A stretch of 12,148 nucleotides of DNA from Beroe ovata (lineage: Eukaryota; Ctenophora; Nuda; Beroida; Beroidae), in the NCBI GenBank assembly GCA_946803715.1, contig CAMPET010000082.1, positions 237,516 to 249,663 of the forward strand, read 5' to 3'. The notes beneath the pieces were generated by a model. It searched no databases and was not told where the DNA came from. It saw only the letters and a program-made list of their open reading frames with translations. Positions 7,831 to 12,148 of the stretch are shown piece by piece. The translations under genes were made by a program, and so were the position numbers. Position 1 is the first letter of the stretch. Every line of letters starts with the position of its first letter.

Positions 7831-8616
7831 GTCTAGCATGCTACACGGACACCAGCATGCAAGTGCAACACCACGATAAGCTTACATCACTGCATCAGCG
7901 GTCACGTCTGTCGTCTAGCAACACAAGGCCACACATGAACGCAAGCACTAAGCGGCTCTAACAATAAAATCTAAAGGTTTTCGACATGAATATGAGGACC
8001 TTATTTTGCAGCAGCGCATACATGATACATATACAGGTTACCACGAACTCGAAGTAAAAGAATCAAAAGTAAGGACTAAAAAACTGGCATGCGCAATGCC
8101 AACCGCTGCGCTGACATGATCTCAATTCATGCAAGCCTGAATTGAGACTGAAAGCGCCGCTTGATCGATCGTGCATGGCTCCAGGCTCGTGTCGGACTCA
8201 GGTCCCAGAGGGTCTAGGCGTAGCATTTCCAGGCAGGCAATATTATTATTAATATTCAATAAATGTTAAAAGTGAAATTGAACATCAATTTGAATTAAAG
8301 GATTTCACAATTTGCAATTGCTCAAACAGTAAATAAACTAAAATATATCAGTATCAGTAACAGCAAACAGTGAACAGGGGAAAGAAAATAGAAAATGGCA
8401 TCTTTTGGCCGGGAATGGTCCCAAATCTCAGACACAAATGACATTGACAAAGCTCAATGCTCACATCTAAGGGATTAGCCTTGGAGTTGGTTTTCGATGG
8501 GCAATCTTCTATTAACATGACTCACCAGATTGAGATAGTGAAAAATTCTCACTGAGAATGAGATATGATGCCGAATGTGTCTGGAAATGTGAGACCCTTC
8601 CCGGCCCCCATAATGT
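7831..8616. other. intergenic, no gene seen
   Basis: No exon or family-like frame was found. There is a 9-bp hairpin at 8121-8146 (CTCAATTCA / TGAATTGAG) and AT-rich runs near 8240-8280. I see nothing else. Confidence 0.4.
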
Positions 8617-8852
8617 GAGAGCACCATGGCTCGCTTAAAATTCCACGTTGCGCTTAGATTCCAATTGCCAAGTACTTGTAGCAGGTAATCAAGAAGAGCA
8701 TTTGCCAGGTTTAGTTAATGATATTATTTTCAGTACTGTTTATGTTAGTTATAACTATCATTCCGTATTTTCAGTAATATTATTATTAATTCGTTGTACA
8801 GTGTTTTTGATTTGCTAAGGACTTTTCAATTTCGCTCTAAGTTACTTATTTC
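8617..8852. repeat. direct repeat, copy A (236 bp)
   Basis: It begins GAGAGCACCATGGCTCG and runs to TTACTTATTTC, and is repeated at 8919-9187 with a few substitutions. It ends exactly at an ambiguous base (8853). Near its start an ATG in good context (ACCATGG) opens a 20-codon frame. Confidence 0.9.
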
Positions 8853-8918
8853 NGGAGCACAAGGGTCAAATTCTATTTTCAGAGATAAAATTCCGGGTGA
8901 GCCTTCTGATCCGCCATA

Positions 8919-9187
8919 GAGAGCACCATGGCTCGATTAAAATTCCACTTCAACGTTGCGCTTAGATTCCAATTGCCAAGTACTTGTAGCAGGTACTTGT
9001 AGCTCAAGTACTTGTAGCAGTCATCAAGAAGAGCATTTGCCAGGTTAAGTTAATGATATTATTATCAGTACTGTTTATGTTAGTTATAACTATCATTCCG
9101 TATTTTCAGTAATATTATCATTAATTCGTTGTACAGTGTTTTTGATTTGCAAAGGACTTTTCAATTTCGCTCTAAGTTACTTATTTC
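8919..9187. repeat. direct repeat, copy B (269 bp)
   Basis: This is the second copy of 8617-8852, starting 302 bp downstream. It is longer because of a 6-base insertion (TTCAAC) and a local expansion of the unit GTACTTGTAGC(A). The two copies share the same borders, so this is a segmental duplication or two insertions of one element. No terminal repeats were found. Confidence 0.9.
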
Positions 9188-10252
9188 CGAAATGAGTTTA
9201 ATCCTTACCCGATAATGATAATAATACCCGATCCTTTCGAATTTTTAACTGTCGGTTGAATCTTTTTAGTCGGCTATGTTACAAATGAATTTTGAAAATT
9301 GTGATGATATGAAGCGAAATTGTGTTGTGAAATTTGTTCATATGCAATCGATACGGATATCAACACTTTTCCTGGATTGAGAATATTAAGAAATAATACT
9401 GTTTCGGAGGAAAGGGAAATTATTTATATTTCACAGCCTATAATGGGTGTACCAATGTTCAAATGGTGTTGCATGGTTCTGTTGAGCCAAATTCGGGCAA
9501 TGAGTAACAAGTTTGTTCCTCAGGTCAGGAACCGCGGTTCTGCTATTTCAGTGACCACTTTTTCAATATATCACGATGCCCCAGCATATGATCTAAGGAA
9601 GGAAATGAAGAGTTGGCTGACATTCACACGGAAATCGTGGGGTGCAGAGCTAGGAAAAGGATATCGTGATCGGCGGGGAAACATGTGGAGCAGTGTGTAT
9701 ATTGCAGCTACTCATCAGATAATTTTGGTCCCTCGGCAGAGATCGATAGGAGGAAATGATTCCTGATAAAGGTTGCACCTCAATCACCCCGCATTGCAGT
9801 TTTTCATTTCTCCGTTTTCCGATTTCGGTGAAAAGTTTTCAAATTGTGAACAGTCGTCCAGCCTGGTCATATATCATCACTGGGTAGGTTACTATTGTGA
9901 ACAACTCGCAATGAGCAACTCTATATGAATGAGGAACGTGTAAAAATTGGTTTCACACCAAGAGTTGAATACCAACTCCTGTACATGTATTTTCAATTGT
10001 AAATCCTACACAAAGCAAATCCATATTATAACCAAATCCATATTATATTATAGAGGTGTATTATTCATATCTCTGAGAGGATATTCCAGAGATAGTAAAC
10101 CTAGTTTAACCTAGATCAGATATCGCGGTATTATTTCAAAACTGACCGATTCCATGGAAGGCTTAGACCAATGCACTCGATCTAAAGGTCTCCTCTATTA
10201 TAACTATTGCACCTGATAAATGTTCAATTTTTGTCGTGAACCTCGTTTCTAG
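9188..10252. other. intergenic; one open frame of doubtful meaning
   Basis: A plus-strand frame without a stop spans 9320-9766 (148 codons) but opens with TTG and shows no domain, signal peptide or repeat. A frame of this length is expected about once by chance in a window of this size and composition. The 15-bp string CAAATCCATATTATA occurs twice at 10016-10047. Nothing else was seen. Confidence 0.35.
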
Positions 10253-10421
10253 GGGGCGTGGTACTTGAGCGTGGGAATTTTAAGGAAAGGAGCCATGATT
10301 GAGCTGTACGGGAAAAGAGTTAGAAGTTAGGTTTATTGGGGAAAAACCTAGACATGGTGGGGGTAGAAGCGCCCACTAAATTGCTTCCCAAGTTATGCCA
10401 CGTTCAAATCGTGCCACGCCC
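10253..10421. mobile_element. possible small inverted-repeat element (MITE-like)
   Basis: The ends are imperfect inverted copies: GGGCGTGGTAC...TTGAGCGTGG on the left, and on the right the complement of GGGCGTGGCAC...TTGAACGTGG. The length, about 170 bp, fits a MITE, but no clear target duplication was found, so the exact borders are uncertain. Confidence 0.4.
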
Positions 10422-11335
10422 ATTCAGCAATAGTTTGCATAGTACAAGTCATCTCTGATGCCACAGTCGTACCTAACCTTTGTTCATTTTGATATGGAAA
10501 TTCTTGTAAAACTCAGTTTTATCCAATTTCTAATTCGATTATTTGATCTTGGGTCGATAGGAAACTTCTTTAAGAACTGAACTCTGGTCTAGCACGGCTA
10601 ATGATCGCTCCCTGCCCCATCTGAAGCTGAAAGGTCGGCGGGGGTATCGATATCCTTCACACGACCCTAATTTCTGCGGAAAGGCTGGGGATACTGGAAG
10701 TTGAGACGTACTCATTTCCTGCTCCACAAACAGTTTCATTTATAATGAAATCCCACATTTCTGGGGAACCCCCTCCCCCTTGAGAAACTTCCTCACAGGA
10801 TCCTGGAGAGCTATCATCAAGATCGTGAGGACATGTTTCCTCTCGGATGATATGATCATCGGCAGTGAGTCATGGTCAACATGTTTGTTCATAAGAAAAT
10901 CGGATCACTATGTTAGATACCTATCATCATGAAATGCTGGCAAGAAACTGGAGCTAGAGGGAGCGATATTGATCCTCAGAAACGAGTATTGATCCTAAGA
11001 AACGAGTATATTCTTATCTTTCCAAAGAAATGCTTGTATAGGGTATTGGATAATGGACATTAGGAAGTTTACTGGAGAGTGCGAGGGAAAACATATGTGT
11101 GATGGATTTCACTGACCGTTAGAGACTAAGTTGCAACTGAGGGGGTGCAAAGTCTAAAGTACTAACAAATAGTTGCTTTACAACCAGTGCTCTACAGATG
11201 TCCACAAAGGATGGTCGTTTTGAAGCGGTTAGGGTTTGTCCGACAGACTAAATGGTAGAGACTTATAGAGGGTTGATATTCGAGTGAGTGACATGGACTA
11301 GCTTATGGTCTCATATATCGCTCATATTGGTACTA
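10422..11335. other. intergenic, no gene seen
   Basis: No exon with supporting splice sites and family pattern was found on either strand. A minus-strand frame at 10739-10539 has no recognisable features. A 20-bp tandem duplication sits at 10967-11006. Confidence 0.4.
10967..11006. repeat. 20-bp tandem duplication
   Basis: TATTGATCCTCAGAAACGAG is followed directly by the same 20 bases with one change (C to A). Confidence 0.9.
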
Positions 11336-11445
11336 TAATTGATGGTCACACGCTAGTACTTGATCAAGGAGGGAGGAGTTTAATTAATTACTAATTGATG
11401 GTCACACGCTAGTACTTGATCATGGGGTGAGAAGTTTAATTAAAG
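11336..11445. repeat. 56-bp tandem duplication
   Basis: The unit begins TAATTGATGGTCACACGCTA at 11336 and again at 11392. The second halves differ by a few bases (AAGGAGGGAGGAG versus ATGGGGTGAGAAG). The following 11446-11777 shows no exon that I can support. Confidence 0.88.
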
Positions 11446-11777
11446 TGAACTAACTAGCCTCCTCTGGGTTACAGCCCCTCCCTCTTGTCTATACTGTACC
11501 AAACTCCCATCGATATAGCAATTGTGTAGTGCGGACGTGCGAAATCTTTTCTTGAGATTCAAACCCTTGTGACGTCATGTCATCAATAAATGACCTCAAA
11601 TCCGATCACCGATCAGCTATAATGATTCGACATTGGTCGCACAGGTGGAAAACGGAATTTCTAATGATCCAATGGAATTTCCACTATGATTTATTTTGAT
11701 ATTTGATCGAAACTTCAATTTGAGTAACAGGTAAAGGGAAGGCGGTTATTTGACGCAACGCAATCTTTACTTTTCAG

Positions 11778-12032
11778 GTCGCCGCTTCAATCCGTGACGC
11801 ACATAATGACTGGTACCCTAATATCAACCACAATGATCACTGTGGTCATTCTGAGTAAGTCAGCCCCCAGTACCCAAGTACCCCGTTTATTCCGCCAATA
11901 TCAGATGAAATTCCCATCATTTCCCAATACCTCGCAGTGAGTATGAGCAGCGCAGTCAGTGTGGCTGGCCGGAGAAAATACCACAAGCATCACCAGAATC
12001 ATGAGACTGATGAAGATTACATCAACAATCAG
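11778..12032 (+). CDS. two internal exons of an unknown membrane protein (membrane segment plus cytoplasmic tail)
   Basis: Exon 11778-11854 has a good acceptor (CTTTTCAG) and a strong donor (GTAAGT). Exon 11938-12032 has acceptor CTCGCAG and a weaker donor (GTGCTT). The phases match (1 base plus 2 bases make ATG). The first encodes a hydrophobic stretch containing MITVVIL, which continues into the second and is closed by GRRKYHKHH, a basic stop-transfer, giving an Nout-Cin helix. The tail then has an acidic patch and DYINNQ, whose YxNx form matches Grb2-type SH2 ligands. If the last donor is not used, the frame ends at TGA 12084-12086. No extracellular exon was found upstream, so the family (receptor, adhesion molecule or other) cannot be named. 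Confidence 0.45.
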
Positions 12033-12077
12033 GTGCTTCCTCATGATAGTAACTCCTCACCCCACCCCTTCTATCCC

Positions 12078-12148
12078 AGCATGTGACCCTCACCAGTCAC
12101 ACCATCCCCTTCCCCCAGCATGTGACCCACACCAGTCACACCATCCCC
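12078..12148. repeat. 39-bp tandem repeat running off the right edge
   Basis: AGCATGTGACCC occurs at 12078 and 12117, followed each time by CACCAGTCACACCATCCCC. At least 1.8 copies are visible and the array probably continues beyond the window. Confidence 0.85.

Noticed and set aside
8121-8146. 9-bp hairpin as a terminator or small RNA
   Set aside because: It is short, isolated and has no neighbouring gene, so it is likely chance.
9320-9766. Plus-strand 148-codon frame as a gene
   Set aside because: It opens with TTG, has no recognisable domain, and its length is within chance for 12 kb read in six frames at this base composition.
10253-10422. tRNA gene
   Set aside because: Only a B-box-like string and acceptor-like ends are present. 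The ends are about 170 bp apart and no D or anticodon arm can be folded.
1-12148. CRISPR array, operon or other prokaryotic system
   Set aside because: The tandem repeats have no unique spacers of constant length, and the genes are spliced, so the window is eukaryotic.

Overview
The window is nuclear DNA of an animal. It holds spliced genes with GT/AG introns, two genes that can be assigned to conserved animal families (SLC38A9 and TMEM129), a non-autonomous DNA transposon inside an intron, and many short tandem and inverted repeats. Apart from the intron carrying the transposon, the complete introns I can place are about 85 to 350 nt, and coding DNA is loosely packed. That suits a compact-genome invertebrate such as a sponge, but the lineage is an inference. 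None of the real genes is visible as a single long reading frame. They were rebuilt exon by exon from splice sites, reading phase and protein family pattern.

Left third (1-2011, minus strand): the first five exons of an SLC38A9-like gene, the lysosomal amino-acid transporter and arginine sensor that signals to mTORC1. The gene starts at 2011 and leaves the window at the left edge after its second membrane segment. Its introns carry a minisatellite, a purine/pyrimidine repeat and a 27-bp hairpin. The left edge itself is poly-C followed by a GT repeat inside intron 5.

Centre left (3387-4233, plus strand): a four-exon gene for a small protein of about 107 residues. Its second half is built from 11-residue repeats of the type DGIVSVGKAAT, in the amphipathic 11-mer style of synucleins, perilipins and LEA proteins. 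I do not recognise it as a named family, and it is the most interesting item here. It is transcribed divergently from SLC38A9 and runs tail-to-tail into TMEM129.

Centre (4508-6921, minus strand): a complete four-exon TMEM129 gene for a 350-residue ER membrane E3 ubiquitin ligase with the cysteine-rich RING intact. Intron 1 is 1,164 nt long, and 984 nt of it is one terminal-inverted-repeat transposon flanked by TTA.

Right half (about 7000-11777): no convincing gene. It contains a CG-rich palindrome, a nested hairpin, a duplicated segment of about 240-270 bp, a small inverted-repeat element and short tandem duplications. At the right end (11778-12032, plus strand) two phase-matched exons encode a membrane segment and the start of a cytoplasmic tail with a possible tyrosine motif. 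This gene probably begins in front of these exons. Its family is unknown.

The two assignable genes act in the cell's endomembranes (lysosomal nutrient sensing and ER protein degradation), but nothing in the sequence links them functionally.
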